Positions 1 to 8,906 of a stretch of 56,410 nt of DNA are shown piece after piece (the first letter of the stretch is position 1; every line of letters begins with the position of its first letter). The stretch is taken from assembly GCA_902627055.1 (NCBI GenBank), contig CACOHS010000007.1, positions 1-56,410 of the forward strand. Reading direction: 5' to 3'. This DNA is from an uncultured SAR86 cluster bacterium. Lineage in GTDB: Bacteria > Pseudomonadota > Gammaproteobacteria > Magnimaribacterales > D2472. Made by a program: the position numbers and the translations under genes. Under the pieces are notes generated by a model. The model ran no database searches. It worked only from the letters and a program-made list of their open reading frames with translations, and had not been told where the DNA came from.

Positions 1-363
1 TCTTATGATGAAATCATTCTTGTTTTTGGTTGTGGCGGAGATAGGGATAAATCTAAAAGGTCCAAGATGATGAGGGTGGCTCAAGAGTTTGCAAGCAAAA
101 TAATTTTTACATCAGATAATAATCGTTATGAATCTTTTTCTTCAATTTATAGAGATGCATTAGATGGAAATCGACATAGCGGAGTAGAAATAATTGAGGA
201 TAGGGAAGATGCTATAAAATCAGCTTTAAGCTACTTAAATAAAAAAAATATATTGGTAATATTAGGTAAAGGTCATGAAACCTCTATGGAGATAAAAGGA
301 AAAAAAATTCCGTTTAATGATAAGGATTGCGTGCTAAAAATTTTTAATAATGAAATTAATTAA
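1..363 (+). CDS. murE: UDP-MurNAc-tripeptide synthetase MurE (C-terminal part, 5' end outside window)
   Basis: The open frame enters from the left edge and gives the last 120 residues of a Mur ligase, the step that adds the third stem-peptide residue (meso-diaminopimelate in Gammaproteobacteria). The first residues hold the family motif VFGCGGDRD, followed by KRSKM in place of the usual KRPxM; LGKGHE near residue 92 is also typical of MurE. The substrate-specificity motif, DNPR in diaminopimelate-adding enzymes, reads DNNR here (about nt 115-126): the Arg that binds the amino acid is kept and the Pro is lost. The 3' end overlaps murF by 14 nt, as in a dcw operon. The family call is secure; the exact amino acid added is inferred. 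Confidence 0.93.
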   Translation, partial: SYDEIILVFGCGGDRDKSKRSKMMRVAQEFASKIIFTSDNNRYESFSSIYRDALDGNRHSGVEIIEDREDAIKSALSYLNKKNILVILGKGHETSMEIKGKKIPFNDKDCVLKIFNNEIN

Positions 364-1696
364 CAATACAAAAGATTTTTTAAATTCACTAAGTCTTGAT
401 GGAAAGTCATCTTTACCAATTAAGAATTTTCAAATAGATTCTAGAAAAGTAAAAAAAAATTCAGTTTTTTTTGGCCTTACCGGCTCCAATAATGATGGAA
501 GTATTTTTGTGTCAGATGCAATTAAAAAAGGAGCATCTCTTGCTATTGTAAAAAAGAAGAAAAATCTTAGCTCTGTTTATAATTCATCTAAAATTATTGA
601 AGTAAATAGTCCTGAGAAGTGCCTTATTGAAGCCGCTAAGATTGCAATGGGAAGATATGAAGGAAATATAATTGGAGTAACTGGCAGTAACGGAAAAACA
701 ACAACTAAAAATATTTTAAATAATTGTATAAGTAACAGTTACTCCACTTTTAAAAACTTTAATAATGAAATTGGACTTCCTCTTTGTGCTTTAGAGCTGG
801 ATTCACAAAAAAGCACAGCTATTTTTGAAATGGGTGCTGCCAAATCTGGCGACATAGATCTTTTATCTAAAATTATTAAACCCAATATAGGCATTATTAC
901 TCACATAGGCCACTCACATTTAGAGGGTCTAAACTCTGTAAATGGAGTATTAAGAGTAAAGTCAGAGCTAATTAAAAATATTAAGAAGGATGGAATTGCT
1001 ATTGTCCCAGATGGCAAGTATCTTAATTACTGGAAAAGAATGCGAAAAGATATTGCATTTTATTCATTTGGAAAGAAATCATCAGCATCATATTTTCCTA
1101 GTCAGATAAAAATGACAAAACATGGCTTATCTTTTTTTATTGAATCCAATTATTTAAAAAAAAGAGTACGCATAAAAACAAAGCTTATTGGAGCACATAA
1201 TGTTCTCAATATCTTGGCTTCTTTTTCTGCAATTCACTCGGCTAACTTAAATGTAGAGAGATTTCCAGATAATCTAAAAAATCTGGAAAATCATTCTCAG
1301 CGCTTAAGTCTAAAAAAATGGGTAAAGCAGTCAAATGTTATAGATGATACTTATAATGCTAATCCTGATTCTATGAAGGCAGCAATTGATGTTTTATGTC
1401 AATTTCAAGGAAGAAAGATTGCAATTCTTGGAGATATGGCTGAACTAGGACGCTATAGAAAAAAACTCCATCTTGAAATAGGTGATTATGCCAAAATACA
1501 TGGAGTAGATTTTTTGCTTGGATATGGAGATTTAATTCGCCACACTTCATTTGCATTTGGGAATAAGGGTTTTTTCTTTACAAATAAAATAGAGTTAGTA
1601 GATTTCTTAAGAAAAATTCTTAAAACAAGAGATAATATTTTATTAAAAGGATCTAGATCAATGAAAATGGAAGAAATTTTAAATTTATGTAAATAA
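350..1696 (+). CDS. murF: UDP-MurNAc-tripeptide--D-Ala-D-Ala ligase MurF
   Basis: Cytoplasmic ATP-dependent ligase that adds D-Ala-D-Ala to UDP-MurNAc-tripeptide. The 448-residue length is normal for MurF. The ATP-binding loop GVTGSNGKTTTKN lies at about residues 108-120, NNEIGLP follows, and the C-terminal domain has the conserved DDTYNANPDSM and LGDMAELG stretches. The ATG at 350 lies inside the end of murE, giving a 14-nt overlap and suggesting translational coupling. mraY starts 1 nt after its stop. Order murE-murF-mraY-murD is the standard dcw order, so this is called with high certainty. Confidence 0.97.
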   Translation: MKLINNTKDFLNSLSLDGKSSLPIKNFQIDSRKVKKNSVFFGLTGSNNDGSIFVSDAIKKGASLAIVKKKKNLSSVYNSSKIIEVNSPEKCLIEAAKIAMGRYEGNIIGVTGSNGKTTTKNILNNCISNSYSTFKNFNNEIGLPLCALELDSQKSTAIFEMGAAKSGDIDLLSKIIKPNIGIITHIGHSHLEGLNSVNGVLRVKSELIKNIKKDGIAIVPDGKYLNYWKRMRKDIAFYSFGKKSSASYFPSQIKMTKHGLSFFIESNYLKKRVRIKTKLIGAHNVLNILASFSAIHSANLNVERFPDNLKNLENHSQRLSLKKWVKQSNVIDDTYNANPDSMKAAIDVLCQFQGRKIAILGDMAELGRYRKKLHLEIGDYAKIHGVDFLLGYGDLIRHTSFAFGNKGFFFTNKIELVDFLRKILKTRDNILLKGSRSMKMEEILNLCK

Positions 1697-1697
1697 T

Positions 1698-2783
1698 ATG
1701 ATTGAATTAATTGGTACTTGGTTAATGTCATATGATCCTGGATTCGATGTACTCCGTTATCTAACTGTCAGAACCATTGGGGGGACTTTGACAGCTCTTA
1801 TGTTATCGATTCTTCTCGGCCCAGCTTTAATTAAATTTTTAACAACAATTCAGTTTGCTCAATCTATTAGAGGTGATGGACCTGAATCACATCTTTTAAA
1901 ATCTGGGACTCCAACAATGGGGGGCTTAATAATTATTTTTTCAGTAATTATTTCAACTTTATTATGGTCAGATTTCAGCAATCCTTACATTTGGATTCTG
2001 ATATTTATTACTATTTCCTTTGGTATTATAGGTTTTTTTGATGACTGGTTAAAAATTAGAGAGAAAGATTCAAAAGGCTTAAGTGGAAAATATAAGTTAA
2101 TTCTTCAATCTATTTTTGCAACTATGGCAATGGTTTTCATGTTGAAAGTTTCTCCATATGGAGATCAGCAAATTTATATTATGCCTTTTAATAAAGAATT
2201 TATTTTTACTGTTTCGCCTGTTATTTTTCTTTGTATTAGTATTTTTGTAATTGTTGGATCTTCAAATGCTGTAAATTTGACAGATGGATTAGATGGTCTA
2301 GCAATTTTGCCATCAGTTTTAATTGCTGGAGGCCTTGGGCTGATTGCATACGCTTCAGGAAATATTTTGATTTCGAATTATTTGTTCATACCATTTAATC
2401 CCTTAAGTGGAGAGCTTATTGTTTTTTGTGGGGCCTTAATTGGCGCAGGAATTGGCTTCCTTTGGTACAACACTTATCCTGCACAGATTTTTATGGGCGA
2501 TCTTGGATCACTTACACTGGGTGGGATTTTGGGTACTTTAGCAGTGCTAATTAGGCATGAGATAGTTTTTGCGATTATGGCTGGTGTTTTTATCATGGAA
2601 ACACTGAGTGTCATCATTCAGGTGGCCTCATACAAGCTAAGAGGCAAAAGAGTTTTTTTAATGGCGCCAATTCATCACCATTTTGAATTAAAAGGCTGGG
2701 CTGAACCAAAGGTCATTGTTAGATTTTGGATAATAACTTTCGTGCTTGTTTTATTTGCACTTGCAACCTTAAAGCTTAGATAA
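1698..2783 (+). CDS. mraY: Phospho-N-acetylmuramoyl-pentapeptide transferase MraY
   Basis: Integral inner-membrane enzyme that moves phospho-MurNAc-pentapeptide onto undecaprenyl phosphate to make lipid I. The 361 residues match the usual length and contain about ten hydrophobic segments. Diagnostic motifs are present: GTPTMGG (about residue 70), FFDDWLK (about 112, with the catalytic Asp pair region), NLTDGLDGLA (about 192), FMGDLGSL (about 265) and the C-terminal APIHHHFE motif (about 324). Sits between murF and murD with 1-6 nt spacers, so surely in the same operon. Confidence 0.97.
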   Translation: MIELIGTWLMSYDPGFDVLRYLTVRTIGGTLTALMLSILLGPALIKFLTTIQFAQSIRGDGPESHLLKSGTPTMGGLIIIFSVIISTLLWSDFSNPYIWILIFITISFGIIGFFDDWLKIREKDSKGLSGKYKLILQSIFATMAMVFMLKVSPYGDQQIYIMPFNKEFIFTVSPVIFLCISIFVIVGSSNAVNLTDGLDGLAILPSVLIAGGLGLIAYASGNILISNYLFIPFNPLSGELIVFCGALIGAGIGFLWYNTYPAQIFMGDLGSLTLGGILGTLAVLIRHEIVFAIMAGVFIMETLSVIIQVASYKLRGKRVFLMAPIHHHFELKGWAEPKVIVRFWIITFVLVLFALATLKLR

Positions 2784-2789
2784 GACCTA

Positions 2790-3851
2790 ATGAAATCTCT
2801 TATTTTTGGTTATGGAGTAACGGGCCAATCATTTGAAAGATATTTAGAAAAACAGGGAGAAGCCTTTGAAATTTATGATGCAAATGTAAAAGGACCAAAT
2901 ATCAATAATATATTACCCGACCGTAAAAAATTAGATACTTACAAAATGATCTATTTAAGTCCAGGAATAAATATCAGGAAGATTTATTCAGGAGGAGAAT
3001 TTAATAACATTCCATATAAAACTGATTTAGATATTTTTTTTAAAGAAGATAATTCTATCAAGATTGGAATTACTGGCACAAATGGAAAAAGTACCTGCTG
3101 TTATCATCTGCATCAGTTATTAGAAGGTTCTCAATTAATCGGGAATATCGGTGCCCCGGTATTAGATAATATTAACTCATGCTCATATTCCATTATTGAG
3201 ATCTCTAGCTTTCAACTTGAGAAGCTAAAAGATATAAATTTAGATTTTGGAGTACTCCTCAACATTACTCCTGATCATATCGATCATCATGGAAGCTTCG
3301 CAGAGTATAAGAAGATAAAAAATAAAATTAAAAAATCTAAAATATCAACTAAACAGTCCGATCCAAAAAAGCTATGGTCAATGATTACTGGAAGGGAAGA
3401 AGATGAAGTGAAGGATATTAAATTATCGGATTTGCCTCATAGACTAGAGCATATATTGACTAAGGGAAATTTAGTATTCATAAATGATTCTAAGGCAACA
3501 AATACTAACGCCTTGGAATTTGCTTTGAATAAGGTGTCTAATCCACTTGAATTAATTTTATGCGGAGATCCAGCTAAAGAGCAGTATGATAGTTTAAAAA
3601 TTTTAGGCCCAAAAAAAGTCTATATTTTTGGCACTTATGCAAAGGAAATAGATAAGAAAATTCTGCATGCTAATAAAATATTATTTCATAATCAAGGCCT
3701 TGCCTCAGTATTGAATTCAATTAGAAAGAAAGATTATGATTTTCAAACAAATATACTCTTTTCCCCGGGCCATCCCAGTGGGAAGGATTATATAAATTTC
3801 GAGGAGCGTGGGAAGCATTTTACCCAATTAGTAATGAGCCTTGATGATTGA
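2790..3851 (+). CDS. murD: UDP-MurNAc-L-alanine--D-glutamate ligase MurD, unusually compact
   Basis: Adds D-Glu to UDP-MurNAc-L-Ala in the cytoplasm. Recognisable MurD features are the N-terminal FGYGVTGQS nucleotide-sugar loop, the P-loop GITGTNGKST (about residues 92-101), ISSFQLE, TPDHIDHHGSF, DLPHRLE, NDSKATNTNA and a C-terminal NFEERGKHF. At 353 residues it is about 85 shorter than the E. coli enzyme. Most of the loss lies between the YKKIK segment that should carry the modified Lys and DLPHRLE: about 40 residues here against about 100 in E. coli. The conserved GxHNxxN motif, whose two Asn contribute to the active site in E. coli, is absent. It fills the normal murD position and overlaps ftsW by 11 nt, so it is probably the working MurD. 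Confidence 0.88.
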   Translation: MKSLIFGYGVTGQSFERYLEKQGEAFEIYDANVKGPNINNILPDRKKLDTYKMIYLSPGINIRKIYSGGEFNNIPYKTDLDIFFKEDNSIKIGITGTNGKSTCCYHLHQLLEGSQLIGNIGAPVLDNINSCSYSIIEISSFQLEKLKDINLDFGVLLNITPDHIDHHGSFAEYKKIKNKIKKSKISTKQSDPKKLWSMITGREEDEVKDIKLSDLPHRLEHILTKGNLVFINDSKATNTNALEFALNKVSNPLELILCGDPAKEQYDSLKILGPKKVYIFGTYAKEIDKKILHANKILFHNQGLASVLNSIRKKDYDFQTNILFSPGHPSGKDYINFEERGKHFTQLVMSLDD

Positions 3852-4947
3852 TCGAGAAAATATATTTATTATTTTTCCATACTTTTGCTTATTGTTTGTT
3901 GGCTTAGTTATGGTCGCATCGTCAAGTATTTATGTATCAGAGGACATTTATGGGACTCCATTTCATTTCGCATCAAGGCAAGTAATTTTTTTTCTTATAG
4001 GTATTTTAGTAACCATAATCGCATTAAGCATTCCCTCAAATTTGTTACTCACATTGGACTGGGTTATTCTGCTATGCTCATTTGTTTTACTTATCGCGCT
4101 TTTCATTCCGGGAGTTGGTACAGAAGTTAATGGAAGTTTGCGGTGGATAAGAATAGGCCCAATTAACGTTCAACCATCTGAGGTAAGCAAGCTTGCCCTG
4201 GTAATCTATATTTCAGGTTATTGTGTAAGAAGATTAAGCGAAATTAATACTTCATTGGGTTTTTTTAGACCTTTATTTGTATTAGCAATTTTTGGATTAT
4301 TAATTCTGTCCCAACCTGATTTAGGGTCAACCCTAGTAATCGGATCTCTAGTAATTGCAATACTGTTTTTTGCAGGAATTTCATTTTTACAATTTGCATT
4401 ATTACTTTCATTAATGGGCTCCTTAGCTGCCATAGCTATCTATCTAGAGCCCTATAGATACTTAAGATTTATTTCATTCACTGAGCCTTTTGAGCATTTT
4501 TACGGGCCTGGATGGCAATTATCAAACGCTCTACTAGGAATAGGAAGGGGTGAGTGGTTTGGAATTGGCTTAGGAAATAGTCTTCAAAAAAATTTATACC
4601 TGCCTGAACCGCATACTGATTTTATTTTTGCAGTAATTGTAGAGGAATTCGGATTGATTGGAGGCTTGGTAATAATTTTATTATTTGCTGTATTAATTTT
4701 TGGCATCATCAAAACATCTATTAAAGCATTAGAGCTTGGTAAATTATTTCAAGGTTTTCTAGTTTTTGGAGCAGGCATTTTAATTGCAATTCAAGTAGTA
4801 TTTAACATTGGAGTAAACCTTGGAATTCTGCCGACAAAGGGTTTAACTCTCCCTTTCATAAGTTACGGGGGAACAAGCTTAATTTTATTTATGTTTCTGA
4901 TGGGTATTGTATTAAGGATTAATTTTGAGAATAAACATATAAAGTAA
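3841..4947 (+). CDS. ftsW: Peptidoglycan glycosyltransferase FtsW (SEDS family)
   Basis: Polytopic SEDS protein that polymerises lipid II at the division septum together with FtsI. The 368-residue chain has about ten membrane segments. SEDS hallmarks visible include GSLRWIRIGPINVQPSEVSKLA (about residues 98-120), the SQPDLGSTLVI motif, LPEPHTDFIFAVIVEEFG in the large periplasmic loop, and the C-terminal LPFISYGGTS. The start overlaps the end of murD by 11 nt; the stop TAA shares its last base with the ATG of murG. Its place between murD and murG identifies FtsW rather than the paralogue RodA. Confidence 0.95.
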   Translation: MMIDRENIFIIFPYFCLLFVGLVMVASSSIYVSEDIYGTPFHFASRQVIFFLIGILVTIIALSIPSNLLLTLDWVILLCSFVLLIALFIPGVGTEVNGSLRWIRIGPINVQPSEVSKLALVIYISGYCVRRLSEINTSLGFFRPLFVLAIFGLLILSQPDLGSTLVIGSLVIAILFFAGISFLQFALLLSLMGSLAAIAIYLEPYRYLRFISFTEPFEHFYGPGWQLSNALLGIGRGEWFGIGLGNSLQKNLYLPEPHTDFIFAVIVEEFGLIGGLVIILLFAVLIFGIIKTSIKALELGKLFQGFLVFGAGILIAIQVVFNIGVNLGILPTKGLTLPFISYGGTSLILFMFLMGIVLRINFENKHIK

Positions 4948-5978
4948 TGAAATTTTTAATTGCATCAGCAGGAACCGGAGGTCACGTCTTTCCAGCATTG
5001 GAGTTTGCTCAAGAGTGTATTAAAAATGATCATGAGATTTATTGGATTGGCACTAAAACTGGAATTGAAAATAGAGTAATCCCTCAAGATACTCAAATTT
5101 TCACTATTCCTATGAAAGGATTTAGAGGAAAGAATATTATTAATAAGATTTCTTCTATGTTAGGTTTGGTAGTTTCAATACTTAAAAGTATTTTTTACAT
5201 AAAAAAAAATAATATTAATTATATTGTTTGCTTCGGAGGATATATCTCTTTACCAGTAGGCTTAGCAGCATGGATATGCAGAAAACCTCTTTTTTTGCAT
5301 GAACAAAATTCGATTATCGGAACCTCAAACAGGATATTGCAAAAATTTGCGGAAATACTTTTTTTAGGATTCTCGATCAATCATCATGTTTTTCAAAATG
5401 CAATGCTAGTAGGGAACCCTATTAAGAATTTTAATAAAAACCCTATTCCGAATACCAAGAAAAATACCTTAAGAATATATGTTACCGGTGGCAGTCAAGG
5501 TTCCGATTTTATCAATAAAAATATTCCAATAGCTTTAAACGATCTGAAGACACCTATAGAGATTAAACATCAATGCGGAAAAGGAAAATCTTCAGGGATT
5601 AAAGAATTGTATTCAGCTAAAATTTCAGTTGAAGTTGAGGAATTCTATGATTCGCCTCAAGATTTGATTCTTTGGTCAGATTTTGTTATCTCAAGGGCTG
5701 GAGCTCTCTCCTTATCAGAAGCAATAAGTTTGAAAAGAGGATTAGTCATGATTCCATTGCCAACAGCCATAGATAACCACCAATTTTTTAATGCAAATCA
5801 GATTAAAGCACTAGATATGGGCTTGGTGCACGAAGAGCATGAATCTATTGAATCTCTTTCTAAAAAAATAAAAAATATTATTGAGACTAAGCAGTATTTA
5901 GAATGGACAGACAAAGAGTGCAATGTAGATCATTTTCAAGCAGCCAGAAGAATGGTAAGTTCAATCATAAAATTTTAA
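4947..5978 (+). CDS. murG: UDP-GlcNAc:lipid I N-acetylglucosaminyltransferase MurG
   Basis: Membrane-associated GT-B glycosyltransferase making lipid II from lipid I. The glycine-rich loop SAGTGGHVFPA is at residues 7-17, with GFRGK, GGYISLP, LHEQNSIIGTSNR and VGNPI following in the expected order, then the second glycine loop VTGGSQGSDFIN at the start of the C-terminal domain, the ISRAGALSLSEA nucleotide-binding stretch, and LPTAIDNHQFFNA. At 343 residues the length is close to normal. It starts on the last base of the ftsW stop codon; murC follows after 6 nt. Confidence 0.96.
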   Translation: MKFLIASAGTGGHVFPALEFAQECIKNDHEIYWIGTKTGIENRVIPQDTQIFTIPMKGFRGKNIINKISSMLGLVVSILKSIFYIKKNNINYIVCFGGYISLPVGLAAWICRKPLFLHEQNSIIGTSNRILQKFAEILFLGFSINHHVFQNAMLVGNPIKNFNKNPIPNTKKNTLRIYVTGGSQGSDFINKNIPIALNDLKTPIEIKHQCGKGKSSGIKELYSAKISVEVEEFYDSPQDLILWSDFVISRAGALSLSEAISLKRGLVMIPLPTAIDNHQFFNANQIKALDMGLVHEEHESIESLSKKIKNIIETKQYLEWTDKECNVDHFQAARRMVSSIIKF

Positions 5979-5984
5979 AAACAT

Positions 5985-7376
5985 ATGTCTCAGCTAGGAT
6001 TTCAAAAGTTTAAAAAAATTCACATGATTGGTATTGGTGGTTCAGGAATGATTGGTATTGCTACTATCCTCCAAAAAAGGGGTTTTAAGATAACAGGCTC
6101 CGATCTTGTTATTTCAGATGAATTAAAGGAATTAAAAAAAATTGGCGTAAAGGTTCAAATTGGCCATGAACCTAAACTCGTTAAAAATGCAGATTTAGTC
6201 GTTGCCTCATCTGCAATATCTAAGAAAAATACTGAACTTTTATATTCTAAAAAAAGTGGATTAACAATTATCCCGAGAGCAGAAATGCTTGGAACTCTTA
6301 TGAGGCCATATCGCAGTATTGCAATCGCTGGAAGTCATGGAAAGACGTCTACAACAAGCATTATCGCAAGTATTTTTAATGCAGCAAATTTAAGTCCCAC
6401 TTATGTTGTTGGAGGTCAAGTGTTGAGTGTTGGTAGAAGTTCAAACCTTGGAGATGGAAATTATATTATTGTAGAGGCAGACGAAAGTGATGGATCATTT
6501 ATGCATTTGCAACCTGATGTCGCTGTAATAACTAATATTGATAATGATCATCTATATTTTTATGAAAATAATCAGGACAAATTAAATCAGTCTTTTATTA
6601 GTTTTGCAGAAAATTTACCTTTTTATGGTCATATCATTCTTAACATAGATGATAAAAATATTTATAAAATTTCAAAAAATATTCACAGAAAGCAGATCAC
6701 CTTTGGCTTTAGTGCAAAAGGTAGATTTCAAATTAGTGATGTAAGCCTACAAAATGGGTCTCAAAAGTTTAAATTAACTGACAATCTAAATAAAAAATGC
6801 CATAACTTCTCTACAAATTTAAATGGTAAACATAACCTTTACAATGTTGCTGCTGCTATTTGTGTTGCTATTGAAGAAAATATTTCAATCAAAAATATTT
6901 CTAAAGGCTTGGATGAATTTAAAGGAGTCGGAAGAAGGTTTGAAGTTTCTAAACTCTATTTTTCTGAGCAAGCCCATGTATTGATTGACGATTATGGCCA
7001 TCATCCTGCTGAAATATTTGCAACAATTCAGGCAGCCAGAGAAAAATTTCCAAGATTAAAGATTTGTATGATTTTTGAGCCCCATAGATTTACAAGGACA
7101 CAACAACTCTTCGATGATTTTGCAAAAGTTCTCTCGAAGGTAGATTACCTTCTTCTATTGGATATATATCCAGCAAGCGAAAAACCCATCAAGGGAATCT
7201 CATCTAAAAAACTTATTTCACAAATCAAAAAAAATCACAAAAACGCTCACTTTATTGGAAACAAAGATCCTATCATTTGGTTAAAAGAAAACTATCACAA
7301 CTTTTCAGTATTAATAACTCAAGGCGCAGGAACTATATCAAAGTTAAATATTGAGATTAAAAAAAAGTGGAAATAA
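5985..7376 (+). CDS. murC: UDP-N-acetylmuramate--L-alanine ligase MurC
   Basis: First Mur ligase of the pathway, joining L-Ala to UDP-MurNAc with ATP. Visible features: HMIGIGGSGMIGIA nucleotide loop at residues 13-26, P-loop AGSHGKTSTTS (about 115-125), VEADESDGSF, TNIDNDHLYFY, GKHNLYNVAAAI, GVGRRFEV, DDYGHHPAEI, and FEPHRFTRT. Length of 463 is typical. All three Mur ligase domains are intact, unlike the neighbouring MurD, whose HNxxN region is missing. It overlaps ddl by 10 nt. Confidence 0.97.
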   Translation: MSQLGFQKFKKIHMIGIGGSGMIGIATILQKRGFKITGSDLVISDELKELKKIGVKVQIGHEPKLVKNADLVVASSAISKKNTELLYSKKSGLTIIPRAEMLGTLMRPYRSIAIAGSHGKTSTTSIIASIFNAANLSPTYVVGGQVLSVGRSSNLGDGNYIIVEADESDGSFMHLQPDVAVITNIDNDHLYFYENNQDKLNQSFISFAENLPFYGHIILNIDDKNIYKISKNIHRKQITFGFSAKGRFQISDVSLQNGSQKFKLTDNLNKKCHNFSTNLNGKHNLYNVAAAICVAIEENISIKNISKGLDEFKGVGRRFEVSKLYFSEQAHVLIDDYGHHPAEIFATIQAAREKFPRLKICMIFEPHRFTRTQQLFDDFAKVLSKVDYLLLLDIYPASEKPIKGISSKKLISQIKKNHKNAHFIGNKDPIIWLKENYHNFSVLITQGAGTISKLNIEIKKKWK

Positions 7377-8281
7377 AAAAAATTACAGTTTTATACGGAG
7401 GAGAGTCTTCTGAGCGAGAAGTTTCTCTTGAAAGTGGCAAATACATATTCCAATCATTAAAAGAGTTAGGATATGACACTCAACTTGTTGACTATCCAGC
7501 TAATTTTTTAATTAAAGAATTTACATCAGAAGATTACATATTTATAGCTCTTCATGGTGAAGATGGTGAATCAGGCGAATTACAGAAATTACTTGAAGAA
7601 AAGGGCATCCCATATTCTGGCAGTGATCATAAGGCATGTAAAAATACTTGGAATAAGGATATTTGCAAAAAGCTCATGAGAGAAAATAATATTCCAACAC
7701 CAAACTGGATTACTGTCCAATCACTTTATGAAGCAGCGACTGATATCGATGACTCTTTTTTTAATCAACTAAGACCATTTAAAAATCTTTTTTTAAAACC
7801 TGTAGAGGATGGATCGAGTTTAGATGTTTTTAAAATTTCCAATAATGAAGATTTGAAAAGAGCTATTACCAGTTGCTTAGATCCAAACAGGTCTTTCATT
7901 TTTGAGGAAAGTATTGATTATAAAGAATTGACAGTTCCAATTTTGAATGGAAGATGTTTGCCCGCTTTAGAAATATTTACCTCTGAATCTTTCTATAATT
8001 TCAATGCAAAATATATAAATGAAGACACTCAGCTTTTCAAATTGATACTGTCAAAAGAGAAGGAAAAAGAGCTTGAAAAGGTATGTATGAACGTAAATGA
8101 AATAATGGGTTGTAGTGGTTGGTTAAGAGTTGATCTTTTGCAGGACAATGGAAATAATTTCTATGTGTTAGAGGTGAATACAGTCCCCGGGATGACTTCA
8201 CATAGCTTATTCCCAAAATCTGCTGAATCAGTTGGCCTCTCATACAATGACTTAGTTAGAGAGATTATTAATGCTAAATAA
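7367..8281 (+). CDS. ddl: D-alanine--D-alanine ligase
   Basis: ATP-grasp enzyme supplying the dipeptide used by MurF. The N-terminal VLYGGESSEREVSLESG loop (residues 8-25), LHGEDGESGELQ, the SGSDHKACKNTWNK stretch, KPVEDGSSLDV, GCSGWLRVDLL and the C-terminal EVNTVPGMTSHS are all standard for the short (DdlB-like) class; 304 residues is normal. The start is 10 nt inside the end of murC, and the 3' end overlaps the next gene by 11 nt. The alr gene needed to feed it with D-Ala lies at 12696-13745. Confidence 0.96.
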   Translation: MEIKKITVLYGGESSEREVSLESGKYIFQSLKELGYDTQLVDYPANFLIKEFTSEDYIFIALHGEDGESGELQKLLEEKGIPYSGSDHKACKNTWNKDICKKLMRENNIPTPNWITVQSLYEAATDIDDSFFNQLRPFKNLFLKPVEDGSSLDVFKISNNEDLKRAITSCLDPNRSFIFEESIDYKELTVPILNGRCLPALEIFTSESFYNFNAKYINEDTQLFKLILSKEKEKELEKVCMNVNEIMGCSGWLRVDLLQDNGNNFYVLEVNTVPGMTSHSLFPKSAESVGLSYNDLVREIINAK

Positions 8282-8906
8282 AAAGACCCTATTTTATTTT
8301 ATTTTTATACCCATTTTTTTTAGCTGCTCAAATACGAACAATGAAAAAATAAAAATTTTTTTTGAAAAACCTCTTACACTCATTCAAGAGCAAAAACTTG
8401 TCTTAGCTTTATCGGATGATATTTCTAATAAAAATTTACTTGCAATTTTAAATAATCAAAATTGGATAGAGTCTTTTTTAATAAAAAAAATATTATTTCA
8501 GCCAACGGAAATATTTATTGCTAGCAAAGAACCAAAATACATCTGGCAAGAAAAGTTTTATCTAGATTCAAATTTAACAAGGTTTTTGTATTCGGGCGAA
8601 TATCCTGATTTACTGCATTTAGACATTCCAATAGAATTAGTTGATAAATGGTTACAATTTGAAAATGAGCTTTTTTCATTGGTTACACTTTACAACATAA
8701 AAATTTTCTCAGTTTCTTATACAAAAGCAGAAGGATGGTATTTTCATACTAAAAATAATATTCGTATTAATATGGGCTCCGATCTCACTTCAAACGTTTT
8801 TAAAAAACTCTCATTAACATTAAAATATATTTTCGAAAAAAACTTAACTCCAAGTATTATTGATTTAAGATACAAAGATGGAGCAGCTTTAAATTATGGT
8901 AAATAA
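8271..8906 (+). CDS. ftsQ: FtsQ-like division protein, short form
   Basis: Identified mainly by position between ddl and ftsA and by its C-terminus. Residues about 62-93 resemble the end of a POTRA domain (hydrophobic-WIESFLIKKILFQPTEIFI pattern), and the last part, YTKAEGWYFHTKNNIRINMG followed by IDLRYKDGAALN, matches the beta-domain ending of FtsQ. At 211 residues it is well below the roughly 250-280 usual, with almost no cytoplasmic tail. The hydrophobic N-terminus (residues 6-19) ends in FFSCSN, which could be a poor lipobox instead of a plain membrane anchor. Known FtsQ bridges early and late division proteins through FtsB/FtsL; ftsB is at 18622-18924. Confidence 0.72.
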   Translation: MLNKKTLFYFIFIPIFFSCSNTNNEKIKIFFEKPLTLIQEQKLVLALSDDISNKNLLAILNNQNWIESFLIKKILFQPTEIFIASKEPKYIWQEKFYLDSNLTRFLYSGEYPDLLHLDIPIELVDKWLQFENELFSLVTLYNIKIFSVSYTKAEGWYFHTKNNIRINMGSDLTSNVFKKLSLTLKYIFEKNLTPSIIDLRYKDGAALNYGK

